Positions 9,135-19,086 of a DNA stretch of 64,000 bases are shown here, piece after piece. Numbering within the stretch: the stretch's first letter is position 1; each line of letters begins with the position of its first letter. Origin of the DNA: Paraburkholderia sp. D15 (GTDB taxonomy: Bacteria > Pseudomonadota > Gammaproteobacteria > Burkholderiales > Burkholderiaceae). The notes under the pieces were generated by a model. That model was not told the origin of the DNA. It saw nothing but the letters and a program-made list of their open reading frames with translations, and did no database searches. Location: contig NZ_CP110397.1 of NCBI RefSeq assembly GCF_029910215.1, forward strand, positions 248,001-312,000, in the 5' to 3' direction. The position numbers and the translations under genes were made by a program.

Positions 9135-10301
9135 ATGAAAAAAGCGGTTTGGGTCCTGGCGGCCCTCGGCGCGGTATCGGGCATCGCCAATGCGCAGAGC
9201 AGTGTCACGCTCTACGGCATCATCGACGAAGGATTGATCTTCAACAGCAACGCCAGTGGCTCGCGGCAGTACTATCTCGCCTCGGGCGTGCTGAGCGGCA
9301 GCCGCTTCGGCTTTCGAGGCGCGGAGGATCTGGGCGGCGGCCTGCGCGCCATCTTCACGCTTGAGAACGGCTTCGACGTGAACAGCGGCAAGCTGGGCCA
9401 AGGCGGCCTGATGTTCGGCCGGCAGGCCTATGTCGGTCTTTCGAGCGACCGCCTCGGCACGGTCACCCTCGGCCGCCAGTTCGACTCGACAGTCGACTAT
9501 GTCGGTCCGTTCGGCTTTGCTGGGACCAATGGCGGCTATATCACGGCGAGTCCGGGCGACATGGACAATTTCGCGATCGGCAATCGCGTGAATAACGTCG
9601 TCAAGTATGCGAGCCCGAGCATTGGGGGGCTGACGTTCGGCGGCATGTATTCGCTGGGCGGCGTGGCCGGCGACTTCTCGCGTAACCAGGTCTGGGGCGC
9701 CGGCGCGGGCTATGCGTATGGCCCGTTCAAGCTCGGCGCATCGTACATGAACATCCGCAACCCGAACGTGTCGTTCTACGGTACCAGTGTGTCGGGGGCG
9801 ACCGCCGAGACAAACAACATGTCGTCCGTCGCAACGCGCGGCTTCGCTTCCGCGCAGACGCAACAGGTTGCGGCGGCCGGTACGTCTTACACGATCGGCC
9901 AGTTTACGTTGTCGGGCACGTATTCGAACGTTCAGTTCAAGGACTTGAGCGGCGCCGTCGGCGTACTCAATCCGGGCGGCGTTCGCGGGACCGTGACGTT
10001 CAACAACTACGCGGCCGCGCTCAAATATCAGTGGACCCCGGCGTTTTTCACCGCGGCACAATTCGAGCGCACGACCGGCAGTTCAATCAACGGCAAGAGT
10101 GGAGCGGCCTACAACCAGCTCGACTTTTCGGCGGACTACTTCCTGTCGGCGCGCACCGACATCTATTTCACAGCGGCCTATCAGCGCGCATCGGGAACAC
10201 AGTCTACCGGCGCGTCGGCAGTCGCGGCGATTAATGTGATCACGCCATCGTCGACCAACCATCAGGCCGCCGTCCGCATCGCGATCCGTCACAAGTTCTG
10301 A
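9135..10301 (+). CDS. Outer-membrane porin (Burkholderia OmpC-like, trimeric beta-barrel)
   Basis: 388 residues. A Sec signal peptide (MKKAVWVLAALGAVSGIANA, cleaved before QSSVTLYG) starts a classical Burkholderia porin. Typical blocks are QSSVTLYGIIDEGL, RFGFRGAEDLGGGLRAIFTLENGF, MFGRQAYVGLSS and the loop 3 region, ending in the barrel's terminal Phe (IAIRHKF). It forms a passive channel in the outer membrane. Ribosome site CAGGAGAC. Its place beside the LysR gene suggests substrate-specific co-regulation with the adjacent catabolic genes. Confidence 0.93.
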   Translation: MKKAVWVLAALGAVSGIANAQSSVTLYGIIDEGLIFNSNASGSRQYYLASGVLSGSRFGFRGAEDLGGGLRAIFTLENGFDVNSGKLGQGGLMFGRQAYVGLSSDRLGTVTLGRQFDSTVDYVGPFGFAGTNGGYITASPGDMDNFAIGNRVNNVVKYASPSIGGLTFGGMYSLGGVAGDFSRNQVWGAGAGYAYGPFKLGASYMNIRNPNVSFYGTSVSGATAETNNMSSVATRGFASAQTQQVAAAGTSYTIGQFTLSGTYSNVQFKDLSGAVGVLNPGGVRGTVTFNNYAAALKYQWTPAFFTAAQFERTTGSSINGKSGAAYNQLDFSADYFLSARTDIYFTAAYQRASGTQSTGASAVAAINVITPSSTNHQAAVRIAIRHKF

Positions 10302-10421
10302 GAACGTCATAACAGGGCCGCGGCCATGAATCATCGAGAACCAGAGCTCGGGAGCCAGTAGGGTGGCCGTGGCGCAAGTCCCAAACTCTATCTTTCAGAA
10401 ATCAGCGAAGGGCGAACATCG

Positions 10422-10662
10422 ATGAAAGACTTGTTGCACGATCACCCGCTCCTGCGTCACGACGCATTCATCGACGGCGAATGGCAGGGCGCCGACGGTG
10501 CAACCTTCGAAGTCGTCGATCCGTCGAACGGCGCGTCGCTCGGCACCGTGCCGCACATGGGCGCGACGGAGACGCACCGCGCGATCGATGCCGTCAACGC
10601 CGCATGGCCGGCGTGGCGCAAGATGACGGCGAAGCAACGCGCCGCGATCATGCGCCGCTTCG
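10422..10662 (+). pseudogene. Aldehyde dehydrogenase N-terminal fragment (succinate-semialdehyde dehydrogenase-like)
   Basis: The first 80 residues are a normal aldehyde dehydrogenase N-terminus of the GabD type (HDAFIDGEWQGADGATFEVV, then AWPAWRKMTAKQRAAIMRRF). Intact members have about 480 residues. After base ~10662 the homology stops abruptly and the frame runs on through 50 unrelated residues to a stop at 10817. The NAD-binding and catalytic Cys/Glu regions are missing, so this cannot be active. It lies directly before another broken gene, which points to a deletion joint. Confidence 0.75.
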
Positions 10663-10831
10663 GGTGCACCTCCGTGGATCTGAGCTTCGGAAGCCATGCC
10701 CCTGCTCGAACGTCGCAGCATATCCGGTTATCCGCCACCTTCCAGGGGACGCGGTCGATGGCAACAGGAAATCTAATTCGCGTGACAAAACAGCTTAATT
10801 CTTGTTATGAGCAGTAGGTCCCGGCGAGTCG

Positions 10832-11315
10832 ATGAAATACGACGTCGTGATCATCGGTGCCGGCCCCGCTGGGCTGTCGGCGGCCATCCCGCTCAAGCAG
10901 CTCACACAGGAGACAGGCGTTGAATTCGACGTGTGCGTGCTTGAGAAAAGCTCCGACGTCGGTGCGCATATTCTCTCGGGCGCCGTGATGGACCCGCGTG
11001 CGTTGAACGAACTGCTGCCCGACTGCAAGCAAAATGGCGCGCCGCTGGACGTCGAAGTGACCGAAGACCGTTTCCTCTTTTTGACGCAGGACAGCGCGAG
11101 ACAGGTCCCCAACTGGCTTTTGCCCGACAAGTTCAAAAAATCACGGCAATTGTGTCGTGAGCCTCGCCAACGTCACCCGTTGGATCGGGACAACGGCCGA
11201 AACGCTGGGCGTCGGAATTTTTCCGGGTTTTCCCTCGCCCGAAGTGCTTTATAACGACAACGGCTCGGTGCGCGGGGTCGTCGCGGGCAACGCGGGCGTC
11301 GGCCCTGACGGCCCA
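10832..11315 (+). pseudogene. Electron-transfer flavoprotein-ubiquinone oxidoreductase fragment, frameshifted
   Basis: The first 105 residues match ETF-QO: FAD-binding YDVVIIGAGPAGLSAAI, VLEKSSDVGAHILSGAVMDP, and TEDRFLFLTQDS. At an A-run around 11137-11142 the frame is lost; reading one base differently restores NHGNCVVSLANVTRW, and the next frame continues with IGTTAETLGVGIFPGFPSPE to about 11315. Homology then ends, roughly 160 residues into a family of about 550. The membrane-anchoring, ubiquinone and 4Fe-4S parts are absent. A different C-terminal stretch (TTLTDDRVAWCP) follows to 11426 and was not recognised. ETF-QO passes electrons from ETF to ubiquinone, which fits the etfAB genes nearby. 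Confidence 0.8.
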
Positions 11316-11667
11316 CCTCAGTCTCGCTACCGGCGAAAGCATGCATACCTCAACTACCTGATCCGACGCGGTGAGGCGTTTACGACTCTTACAGACGACC
11401 GCGTCGCGTGGTGCCCGGCCGCGTGAGGCCAGCCGCCTTCGGTTGAGGAAGAACCACGTTATCGGCCAGATACGGTATTCGTCACTTCGCTTGATGAAAC
11501 GGTGCGAAAACGCCGTGAGGCAATGCCGTTTCAGCATGGCAACGATACCTGAGAGCCGCTACCGAACTAACTCGAGAAGCGGCAATAATGGGTCGTAGAT
11601 CCTGACCGGCAGTCGGCAAGGCCGGTCCGACAATTATAGGAAGACACACCCGCATAGGACTCACCTT

Positions 11668-12510
11668 ATGTCCGACTCAAATGTTCCACTGGCTGATTGG
11701 GTCTCAACGCAGGAAGTGACTAGGGAGGTGGTGACGGCTTTTCCGCTGTCCGCCCTCGCCGCAACGCTCGATCGTACGGAGGCACGCGACTGCGTGCCGC
11801 CTTTGTGGCATTGGCTCTACTTTCTGCCGGTCGCCCCACAGGCGGAAGTCGACTCTGACGGCCATCCCAAACGCGGTGGCTTCTTGCCACCTGTGCGGCT
11901 TCCGCGGCGCATGTGGGCCGGCGGACGGCTCACGTTCCATACTGCCCTGCAAGTCGGCGAGCAAATGACTCGCACGTCTACGATCTTGCGCGTGGAGGAC
12001 AAGATCGGGCGATCTGGGCGGCTTGTGTTCGTTACCGTTCGACACGCCATCGAAGCAGAAGGCAAGCTGAAAATTGAGGAAGAACAGGACATCGTCTATC
12101 GAGATGCGCCCGGCACCGACGCTGTTGCACCACCGCCTGAGCGCGCCCCGGTTGATGAAGTCTGGCGACGCGTAGTGGATACCGGACCGGTCATGCTGTT
12201 TCGCTATTCGGCACTGACCTTCAACGGACATCGAATTCACTATGATCGGCCGTACGCGACGGGGGTCGAAGGATATCCCGATCTGGTGGTGCACGGCCCT
12301 CTTGTCGCGACACTGTTGATCGACTTGGTCGCTCGCGAATCGCCCGAAGCGACGATACGCCGTTTCACGTTTAAGGCCGTGCGTCCTGCTTTCGCGAATC
12401 GGCCATTGACGCTTTGCGGAAGGCTTTCCAACGACGGTAACACAGTTGAGTTGTGGGCGATGGACCACGAAGGCTACTTGACAATGCGCGCGAGCGCTGA
12501 GCTCGCCTGA
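11668..12510 (+). CDS. MaoC-like CoA-thioester hydratase (mesaconyl-C4-CoA / itaconyl-CoA hydratase type)
   Basis: 280 residues with two hot-dog halves. The N-terminal FAS1-like dehydratase half has WHWLYFLPVAPQ and the GGFLPPVRLPRRMWAGGRL block typical of 3-methylfumaryl-CoA (mesaconyl-C4-CoA) hydratase (Meh) and itaconyl-CoA hydratase. The C-terminal half has the hydratase motif TFNGHRIHYDRPYA followed by VVHGPLVATLLIDL. Family members hydrate a branched C5 enoyl-CoA to (S)-citramalyl-CoA. The next gene encodes a citramalyl-CoA-lyase-like protein, which would take that product, and a mesaconyl-CoA C1-C4 transferase lies in the same cluster. No strong ribosome site; itaconyl-CoA is the main alternative substrate. 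Confidence 0.8.
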   Translation: MSDSNVPLADWVSTQEVTREVVTAFPLSALAATLDRTEARDCVPPLWHWLYFLPVAPQAEVDSDGHPKRGGFLPPVRLPRRMWAGGRLTFHTALQVGEQMTRTSTILRVEDKIGRSGRLVFVTVRHAIEAEGKLKIEEEQDIVYRDAPGTDAVAPPPERAPVDEVWRRVVDTGPVMLFRYSALTFNGHRIHYDRPYATGVEGYPDLVVHGPLVATLLIDLVARESPEATIRRFTFKAVRPAFANRPLTLCGRLSNDGNTVELWAMDHEGYLTMRASAELA

Positions 12511-12582
12511 GCGTCCATACGAGCGATGTTGAGGTGAAGTTTTTCTTATCTTTGCGCGCCACCCATTTTTGATCAGGCTGAC

Positions 12583-13443
12583 ATGACCACAGATAGCGCA
12601 GTTCAATTGGACGAAACGGATATCCCGGCCTCGCGCTCGTATCTGTTCGTGCCGGGAAACCGTCCAGAACGATTCGAGAAGGCCCGTGCGGCCGGTGCCG
12701 ACCAGGCGATCTTTGATCTCGAAGACGCCGTGCAAGCAGACGCGAAAGCTGAAGCCCGCGCTGCGGTGCTAGCTGGCGTAGACACTCTTCGGCCAGCCCT
12801 TGTGCGCATTAATGGCTTCGAAACACCATGGTTCGAAGATGATTTGGCGGCGCTTGCGTCGTGTCGCGGTGTTGCCGGTATTCTGCTGCCAAAAGCGGAA
12901 AGACGAGAACAGTTAAGCGCGGTACTGAAAAGGGCGCATCGCGATCTCGTGCTTTTCCCGATGATCGAAACCGCTAGAGGTATCGCGAATCTTTCGGCAC
13001 TTTGCGCGGCCCCGCGGGTCGAACGGCTGGTTTTCGGAACGCTCGATTTTCAGATTGACTTGGGCATTGAAGGCGATGCAGACGAACTGAATTTATTTCG
13101 CTCGCAAATCGTGCTGGCCTCGCGGCTTGCGGAAATAGGCACGCCGGTGGACGGCATATCCACGGTGATCGCGGATTCTTCCGTCATCGAAGCTGAGGCG
13201 CGGCGTGGTAGGCGCTTCGGCTTCGGCGGCAAGCTATGCATTCATCCGGCTCAGATCGATGCCGTTCATCGTGCCTTCGCATGGAGTGATGCGCAGACGG
13301 ATTGGGCGCGTCGGGTACTCCTCGCCATCGAAGCGAGTAACGGCGCAGCCGTGGCGGTCGACGGAAAAATGGTCGATCTCCCGGTGATTCTGAAAGCGCG
13401 CCGGATTGCCGCTCAGGTCACAACAAATCGCGTGGCTCGATGA
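12583..13443 (+). CDS. CitE-like CoA-ester lyase, probable (S)-citramalyl-CoA lyase
   Basis: 286 residues of the HpcH/HpaI-CitE superfamily (TIM barrel, Mg-dependent). Motifs: RSYLFVPGNRPERFEKA at the N-terminus, FDLEDAV, LPKAERREQL, FPMIETARGI with a metal-binding Glu, LVFGTLDFQIDLG with a metal-binding Asp, and GFGGKLCIHPAQI near the end. Relatives cleave malyl-, beta-methylmalyl- or citramalyl-CoA. Because it follows a C5 hydratase gene by 72 bases on the same strand, cleavage of citramalyl-CoA to pyruvate and acetyl-CoA is the best guess. It lacks the tail of true malate synthases and is too short for them. Confidence 0.82.
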   Translation: MTTDSAVQLDETDIPASRSYLFVPGNRPERFEKARAAGADQAIFDLEDAVQADAKAEARAAVLAGVDTLRPALVRINGFETPWFEDDLAALASCRGVAGILLPKAERREQLSAVLKRAHRDLVLFPMIETARGIANLSALCAAPRVERLVFGTLDFQIDLGIEGDADELNLFRSQIVLASRLAEIGTPVDGISTVIADSSVIEAEARRGRRFGFGGKLCIHPAQIDAVHRAFAWSDAQTDWARRVLLAIEASNGAAVAVDGKMVDLPVILKARRIAAQVTTNRVAR

Positions 13444-13548
13444 TTTGAGGTTGCGGCGCTTACGCTTGCCAGGCAGCGCCGATTGCGCGTCACGCGTCGA
13501 AGGAAAACCGGGGACGCGCACACTATGGTTGCGGCCAGCGGTTCCACA

Positions 13549-14496
13549 TCAGGGGAGGGCGCTTACCAGTTCCGGCACGAGATCGAAAAGGTCGCCGACG
13601 AGGCCGTAATCGGCGACACTGAAGATTGGAGCTTCCGCGTCCTTGTTGATCGCGACGATGACTTTGCTGTCCTTCATCCCTGCCAAGTGCTGGATTGCGC
13701 CCGAGATGCCGACGGCCACATACAACTGCGGCGCGACGATCTTGCCGGTTTGGCCGACCTGGTAGTCGTTGGGAACGAAGCCCGCATCGACCGCCGCACG
13801 CGATGCGCCGAGCGCCGCACCAAGCGTGTCCGCCAACGGGTCCAGCACCTTCGTGTAGTTCTCGCCGCTACCGAGACCACGGCCACCCGACACGATAATC
13901 GACGCCGACGTCAGTTCTGGCCGATTCAGCTCAGTTATTTCGCGGCTTACGAACTGCGAAATGCCTGCGTCGTTTGCCGCATCGATCCTCTCGACCGATG
14001 CGCTGCCGCCCGTGCGCGCGACCGGATCGAAGCCGGTCGCGCGCACGGTGATGACCTTGATCGGATCGCTCGATTGCACAGTCGCGATGGCGTTGCCGGC
14101 ATAGATTGGACGCTCGAAAGTGTCCGGTGCGTCGACCGCGGTGATATCGCTGATCTGTGCTACATCCAGAAGCGCCGCAATGCGCGGTGCGATGTTCTTG
14201 CCGTGGGCCGTTGCGGGCGCAAGGATGTGCGAATAATCCTTTGCCGGATTTCGCACGATCGTCAGTACTGTGCCTTCGACGTTCTCAGCCAGTCCTTCGG
14301 CGAGTTGCGGCGCATCGGCAAGCAGCACCTTGGAAACGCCTGCTATCTTTGACGCAGCATCCGCTGCGCGTTGCGCGTTCGAACCCGCCACAAGCACGTG
14401 AACATCGCCGCCGATCTTCGAAGCCGCCGCCACAGTATTTAGCGTCGCTGCCTTGATTGATGCGTTGTCGTGTTCTGCAATTACCAAAATCGTCAT
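13549..14496 (-). CDS. etfA: Electron transfer flavoprotein alpha subunit
   Basis: 315 residues, the normal length. The N-terminal half ([38 protein letters not shown]) and the C-terminal FAD domain are clear: [20 protein letters not shown], then [39 protein letters not shown] and [20 protein letters not shown]. It carries electrons from acyl-CoA dehydrogenases to ETF-quinone oxidoreductase in the cytoplasm. It follows etfB by 23 bases and converges on the lyase gene. In this cluster it is likely the partner of the acyl-CoA dehydrogenase at 17.4-19.1 kb. Burkholderia genomes usually have other etf copies, so this is probably a dedicated set. Confidence 0.95.
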   Translation of the reverse strand: MTILVIAEHDNASIKAATLNTVAAASKIGGDVHVLVAGSNAQRAADAASKIAGVSKVLLADAPQLAEGLAENVEGTVLTIVRNPAKDYSHILAPATAHGKNIAPRIAALLDVAQISDITAVDAPDTFERPIYAGNAIATVQSSDPIKVITVRATGFDPVARTGGSASVERIDAANDAGISQFVSREITELNRPELTSASIIVSGGRGLGSGENYTKVLDPLADTLGAALGASRAAVDAGFVPNDYQVGQTGKIVAPQLYVAVGISGAIQHLAGMKDSKVIVAINKDAEAPIFSVADYGLVGDLFDLVPELVSALP

Positions 14497-14519
14497 TTCT
14501 GTCCGGCTCCGCGTTGTAA

Positions 14520-15269
14520 TTAAAGCACTTTCGCTTCGGTCTTGAGCTTCTCGACCAGCGTCTTAACGTCCGGCACCAACACTCCGGCGCAGCGCTTGTG
14601 CGGCTCGGCGACTTTGAGCGTCTTCAGGCGCGGTGCGACATCGACGACAAGGTCCGCTGGCGTCAGCGTTTCCAACGGCTTCTTCTTGGCCTTCATGATG
14701 TTGGGCAACGTCACATAGCGCGGCTCGTTCAGGCGCAGGTCGGTGGTGACGACGGCGGGCAGTTTCAATGACAGCGTTTCCGCACCGCCATCGACTTCGC
14801 GCCAGACCGTGGCGCTGCCGTCGGCCACGAGGACTTTCGATGCAAATGTCGCTTGCGGCAGGCCAGCCAGCGCGGCGAGCATCTGACCGGTTTGGTTGGA
14901 ATCGTCGTCGATGGCTTGCTTGCCGAGGAGCACCAGTTGAGGCCGTTCCTTATCAACCAGCGCCTTGAGAATCTTCGCGACGGCGAGCGGCTGCAATTCA
15001 TTAGCCGATTCGACCAGAATTCCGCGATCAGCGCCGATCGCCATCGCCGCGCGCAGCGTCTCCTGACATTTCGTCACGCCGCAGGAGACCGCAATGACCT
15101 CTGTCGCCAACCCCGCCTCGCGCAAGCGCACCGCTTCCTCCACGGCAATCTCGTCAAACGGATTCATCGACATCTTCACGTTCGCGATATCGACTCCCGT
15201 ACCGTCCGATTTCACGCGTACCTTCACGTTGTAGTCAACGACGCGTTTCACTGAGACGAGTATCTTCAC
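14520..15269 (-). CDS. etfB: Electron transfer flavoprotein beta subunit
   Basis: 249 residues from the GTG start at 15269, which gives the standard N-terminus [20 protein letters not shown] and has AAGGGAGCAG before it; the open frame extends upstream but those residues do not fit the family. Signature blocks: [41 protein letters not shown] and [20 protein letters not shown], followed by [10 protein letters not shown]. It binds AMP and forms the heterodimer with EtfA, encoded 23 bases downstream. Confidence 0.95.
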   Translation of the reverse strand: MKILVSVKRVVDYNVKVRVKSDGTGVDIANVKMSMNPFDEIAVEEAVRLREAGLATEVIAVSCGVTKCQETLRAAMAIGADRGILVESANELQPLAVAKILKALVDKERPQLVLLGKQAIDDDSNQTGQMLAALAGLPQATFASKVLVADGSATVWREVDGGAETLSLKLPAVVTTDLRLNEPRYVTLPNIMKAKKKPLETLTPADLVVDVAPRLKTLKVAEPHKRCAGVLVPDVKTLVEKLKTEAKVL

Positions 15270-15454
15270 TATCCTGCTCCCTTGCGTTGAAAGGCCGCAT
15301 GCGCGCCGTGAGGCACTCACGCCGCGGCGACCGGATCAACGATAAGGCATCGCGCGTATTCGCGGCAGTTCTCCCGTCACATGACCGTCATGACGAACCG
15401 ATATGTCAGCAACGCCGTTAGCGACGCAATCGGCGAGCCATCGCACGCGCTTGA

Positions 15455-16114
15455 TTAGCGCCGCCACGACCCGTGCGGCAGTTCGATGTCGCGTTCTGCC
15501 ATTGCGAGCTTCGTCTTCAGGGTTTCCCTATCGAGCGGAATGCAGTAAGCGGGTTTTGCGCGTTCGAAGCGCCAGCTATCGGCAAGCGCGCCCGTATCGA
15601 GCGGGTCGTAGCCGCACTCGTGGAGCCATGCGGCGACCACGCTCTTCGAGTCGGTATCATCGCCCGCGATCGGCAATGCGCGTCGATTCGGAGTACCGGC
15701 CGCCTTGCCTGCCGTCTCGATATCCTTGGCCAGAATTGCATTGAAGGCCTTGACGACACGCGCTGCCGGGAAGTGCGCCGCGACGATTTGCGACGTCGTC
15801 GTCTCGTGGCGGTCGAGCGCGTCGATCCTGCCGTCGCGTGCGGGATAATAGTTGCAGGTGTCAATGAGTACTTTGCCGGCGAATGGCCCTGGAGACATAT
15901 CGCCAATCTTACCGAATGGAACGGCCAACACGACGATGTCGCCGAAGGCCGCCGCCTGTTCAGCTGTGCCGGCTTTACAGCCGATAGCAGACATGGTGCT
16001 GCCAAGCGTCGCCGGTCCGCGCGAGTTGCTTACCATCACGTCGTGCCCCTGGCGCATGCCAAGGGTAGCCAGGGACCGGCCAATATACCCCGCTCCGATA
16101 ATGCCGATCTTCAT
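15455..16114 (-). CDS. F420-type NADP oxidoreductase-like Rossmann protein
   Basis: 219 residues. The N-terminal Rossmann motif is MKIGIIGAGYIGRSLATLG, followed by VMVSNSRGP (NADP-type second strand), DIVVLAVPFGKIGDM and KVLIDTCNYYPARDG; later VVKAFNAILAKDIE and LPIAGDDTDSKSVV. This is the family of NADPH-dependent reductases related to archaeal F420:NADP oxidoreductase, which in these bacteria reduce unknown small molecules. The start has AAGGAGTCACTGCA before it. It is divergent from the broken LysR gene, so that regulator may have controlled it. No evident role in the C5-CoA route. Confidence 0.8.
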   Translation of the reverse strand: MKIGIIGAGYIGRSLATLGMRQGHDVMVSNSRGPATLGSTMSAIGCKAGTAEQAAAFGDIVVLAVPFGKIGDMSPGPFAGKVLIDTCNYYPARDGRIDALDRHETTTSQIVAAHFPAARVVKAFNAILAKDIETAGKAAGTPNRRALPIAGDDTDSKSVVAAWLHECGYDPLDTGALADSWRFERAKPAYCIPLDRETLKTKLAMAERDIELPHGSWRR

Positions 16115-16244
16115 TGCAGTGACTCCTTCCGTCAGTGGGTTGGATGCAACGCGTCGAATGGCGCTGTCCTGTTAACACTATGATCTGAACCTCGTGTGTG
16201 ATAAAGCCGGGTTCAGTGAAGGCTGACGAAACGGAGAGTTTGCA

Positions 16245-17134
16245 ATGATGGATCGCTTGACCAGCATGGCGGTGTTCGTGAAGACCGCCGACACCGGCTC
16301 GTTCGCTGCGGCCGCGCAAGCATTCGACATCTCCGCGCGGATGGCAGGGCGGCATGTGGCCGAGCTCGAAGCGCGTGTCGGCGGCCAGCTACTCAACCGA
16401 ACCACGCGTCGTCAGAACCTGACCGAGATCGGGTCCGAATTCTATAGGCGCTGCAAGCAGCTACTCGCGGACGCCGAAGAGGCGGAGGCCGTCGCGAGCA
16501 ATCTTTCGACTACGCCGCGCGGGCGGCTGCGGCTCACTGCGCCGGTCACTTTCGGGCTTTTCGCTCTCGCGCCGCTCGTCGCGCCATACCTGCTGCATCG
16601 TCCGGAAGTCGAGATCGATCTCACACTGACGGACCGCTATGTCGATCTGATCGGCGAAGGTTTCGATGCCGCGATCCGGCTGGGGCCGCTCGTCGATTCG
16701 TCGCTGGTAGCTCGGCCACTCGTGCCGTATCGGCTGGTTGCGTGCGCCGCGCCCGCTTACCTCAGCCGAATGGCACGCCATCCGATCCTTCCGACCTTGC
16801 GCGTCACGAGTGTCTCAGCTTCGCTTACAGCGCATCCCCACCGGCGTCGGAATGGCACTTTGTGCACGGCACTCGATCCTGCGCAGCACCGATTCGATCC
16901 CGGTTTCGAACCAACGACACCCGGGCCCTCATTACCGCGGCGAAAGACGGACTTGGTATCGTGATGGCCCCGGAAATCGCGGTCCTGGACGATCTGGCAA
17001 GCGGCGCCCTCGTGCGCGTGCTAAAAGCATTTGCCGTGCAGGCCCGTCCGATGCACATCGTGTTTCCATCGGGGCGTATGACACTCAAGCTGCGCCAGTT
17101 TGTCGATCAGGTGTTGGCGGACTACGGCGCCTAA
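16245..17134 (+). pseudogene. LysR-family regulator with a frameshift
   Basis: The first frame encodes a normal LysR N-terminus (MMDRLTSMAVFVKTADTGSF, HTH through RMAGRHVAELEARVGGQLLN) and the first effector lobe up to CAAPAYLSR at about 16766. The correct protein then continues one frame over as NGTPSDPSDLARHECLSFAY to TKDG-like DGLGIVMAPEIAVLDD and ends at 17134, together about 296 residues. A single missing base near 16766 explains it. Either the gene is dead or this is an assembly error; the rest of the coding sequence is undamaged. It is divergent from the F420-type reductase gene. Confidence 0.8.
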
Positions 17135-17376
17135 GCACCGCCAACTCTCGGGCGCACCGTCGCTACGCACGACAGTGCACGAGGCACGCTCGTCCCACGT
17201 TCCTAGGCCATTTTCCCAGCCATACCGTCATCACATGCCGGCCATGCGCGGCTGCCGCTACCGGCGCCCACGCTGCTTGCCTATCCTGCATGTAACAAGT
17301 CGGGCACGACACCAGCCATGGTTTAAGGCGCAGCCGCCCGATCCAGCCAGTCCGGCCTACCTTCCGACACCCAAAA

Positions 17377-19086
17377 ATGCTCTATCAATCTGTTCCAGAA
17401 AGTTTTTCTGCCGCTATTACTGTGCTGAGTCGTGTTCGCTGGTTGCTCGACGAGGCGGTGCTGGCAGTCGTCCGTTCATGCGTGATCGATGGCAGGCTCG
17501 ATGCAGCACGGCTAGACGAATTTCAGTTCGCCAGTTATGAAATCGCACTGGCGAGTGCTGAACTGCTTGCTGCCGAAACGGCCTGCGACCGCACCGACCC
17601 GGAGGACTGCGCCACCGACCTCGACATGGGCCTCTCGCTCGCCTTTGCCACTGATGCCATGACGAGCGTCCTGCAACGTCTCGACGCGTTATATGTCGAC
17701 CTTGCCATTCCTGCCGCGGGGCTGCATGAGGTCATGCAAAGCGCGGAGTTTGCGCGCTTGCGCCAAGCGACATGCAGCAGCGAAGTGCTCGCGCACCTTG
17801 GTGAGGCGCTCGCCTCGGCCGGGTCGATTGCCGACACGAAGCATCCGGATGACGTCGCGATGGCGCAAGACGCGTTCCGGCGCTTCGCAAAGGAGGTCGT
17901 CGCGCCGCTTGCCGAACGCATACATCGTCACGATCTGACGGTACCTTCCGAAATCCTCGATGGCATGCGCGAGATGGGGGCCTTCGGACTCTCGATACCG
18001 GAGTCGCTCGGCGGCAGCGCATCGGAGACCGGTAACGACGCGCTGATGATGGTGGCCGTCACCGAAGCGCTGTCCGAGGCGTCACTTGCCGCGGCGGGCA
18101 GTCTCATCACGCGTCCAGAGATTCTCTCTCGCGCGCTGCTCACGGGCGGTACGGATGCTCAAAAGCAGCACTGGCTGCCGGCGATCGCATCGGGCGAAGC
18201 GCTCTGCGGCATTGCAATCACTGAGCCAGACTTTGGTTCCGATGTTGCGAGCCTGAGCCTTAAAGGCACACGTGCGGACGGCGGTTGGCTGCTTGACGGT
18301 GCGAAGACATGGTGCACCTTTGCCGGCATGGCGAACTTGTTGATGGTGGTTACCCGTACGGACCCCGACCGCTCGGCCGGACACCTCGGGTTGTCGATCA
18401 TGCTTGTCGAGAAGCCGTCGAGCGACGCGCACGAATTTGATTTCGCGCAACCTGGCGGCGGGCGTCTTACCGGGCGGGCGATTCCGACCATCGGCTATCG
18501 CGGCATGCACTCGTTCGACCTGCATTTCGAGCGCTTCTTCGTTCCGGACACCCACGTCCTCGGCGGCGAAGCAGGTCTCGGCAAGGGCTTCTATTACACG
18601 ATGCAAGGCATGACGGGTGGACGCATGCAGACCGCCGCGCGGGCCTCCGGCGTCATGCGCGCCGCGCTCGATGCGGCGATTCGCTATGCCGGCGACCGAA
18701 AGGTGTTCGGCAGAGCGCTGTCAAGCTACCCCCTCACGCGGGTGAAGATCGCGCGCATGGCCGCGCGCTACGCTGCATGCCGCAAGCTGACCTATGCAAT
18801 TGCGCGTCAGCTCGAAAACGACGGCGCGCAAATGGAAGCAAGCCTCGTCAAGCTGCTGGCGTGCCGTTCGGCCGAGATCGTCACGCGTGAAGCGTTGCAG
18901 ATCCACGGCGGCATGGGCTACGCGGAAGAGAGCGCCGTGAGCCGATATTTCGTCGATGCCCGCGTACTGTCGATCTTCGAAGGCGCTGAGGAGACACTTG
19001 CGCTCAAGGTCGTCGCGCGCGCGCTCTACGACCGCGCGTTGACGCGCCTTGCAGCAAGAAAAAGCGAGGCGCCCCATGCTGCCTGA
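17377..19086 (+). CDS. Acyl-CoA dehydrogenase with N-terminal extension, methylsuccinyl-CoA dehydrogenase-like
   Basis: 569 residues, about 180 longer than ordinary acyl-CoA dehydrogenases. The helical extension (1-~160) and length match (2S)-methylsuccinyl-CoA dehydrogenase (Mcd) of the ethylmalonyl-CoA pathway. The catalytic part has ALCGIAITEPDFGSDVASL (flavin/substrate block), GWLLDGAKTWCTFAG, QIHGGMGYAEE and the late FEGAEETLALKVV. It should oxidise a branched acyl-CoA and hand electrons to ETF. It overlaps the next gene, a mesaconyl-CoA C1-C4 transferase, by 11 bases, so methylsuccinyl-CoA to mesaconyl-C1-CoA is a coherent reaction. The start is not backed by a clear ribosome site; isovaleryl- or other branched substrates are not excluded. 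Confidence 0.85.
   Translation: MLYQSVPESFSAAITVLSRVRWLLDEAVLAVVRSCVIDGRLDAARLDEFQFASYEIALASAELLAAETACDRTDPEDCATDLDMGLSLAFATDAMTSVLQRLDALYVDLAIPAAGLHEVMQSAEFARLRQATCSSEVLAHLGEALASAGSIADTKHPDDVAMAQDAFRRFAKEVVAPLAERIHRHDLTVPSEILDGMREMGAFGLSIPESLGGSASETGNDALMMVAVTEALSEASLAAAGSLITRPEILSRALLTGGTDAQKQHWLPAIASGEALCGIAITEPDFGSDVASLSLKGTRADGGWLLDGAKTWCTFAGMANLLMVVTRTDPDRSAGHLGLSIMLVEKPSSDAHEFDFAQPGGGRLTGRAIPTIGYRGMHSFDLHFERFFVPDTHVLGGEAGLGKGFYYTMQGMTGGRMQTAARASGVMRAALDAAIRYAGDRKVFGRALSSYPLTRVKIARMAARYAACRKLTYAIARQLENDGAQMEASLVKLLACRSAEIVTREALQIHGGMGYAEESAVSRYFVDARVLSIFEGAEETLALKVVARALYDRALTRLAARKSEAPHAA

Noticed and set aside
9096..10061. A 321-residue open frame antisense to the porin
   Set aside because: Shadow of the porin coding strand; rich in Arg/Ala/Asp without a start context or family.
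12583..13443. Citrate lyase beta subunit (citE) of a citrate lyase complex
   Set aside because: No citD, citF, citX or citG genes lie nearby, and the neighbours are C5-CoA enzymes, so a stand-alone CoA-ester lyase is more likely.
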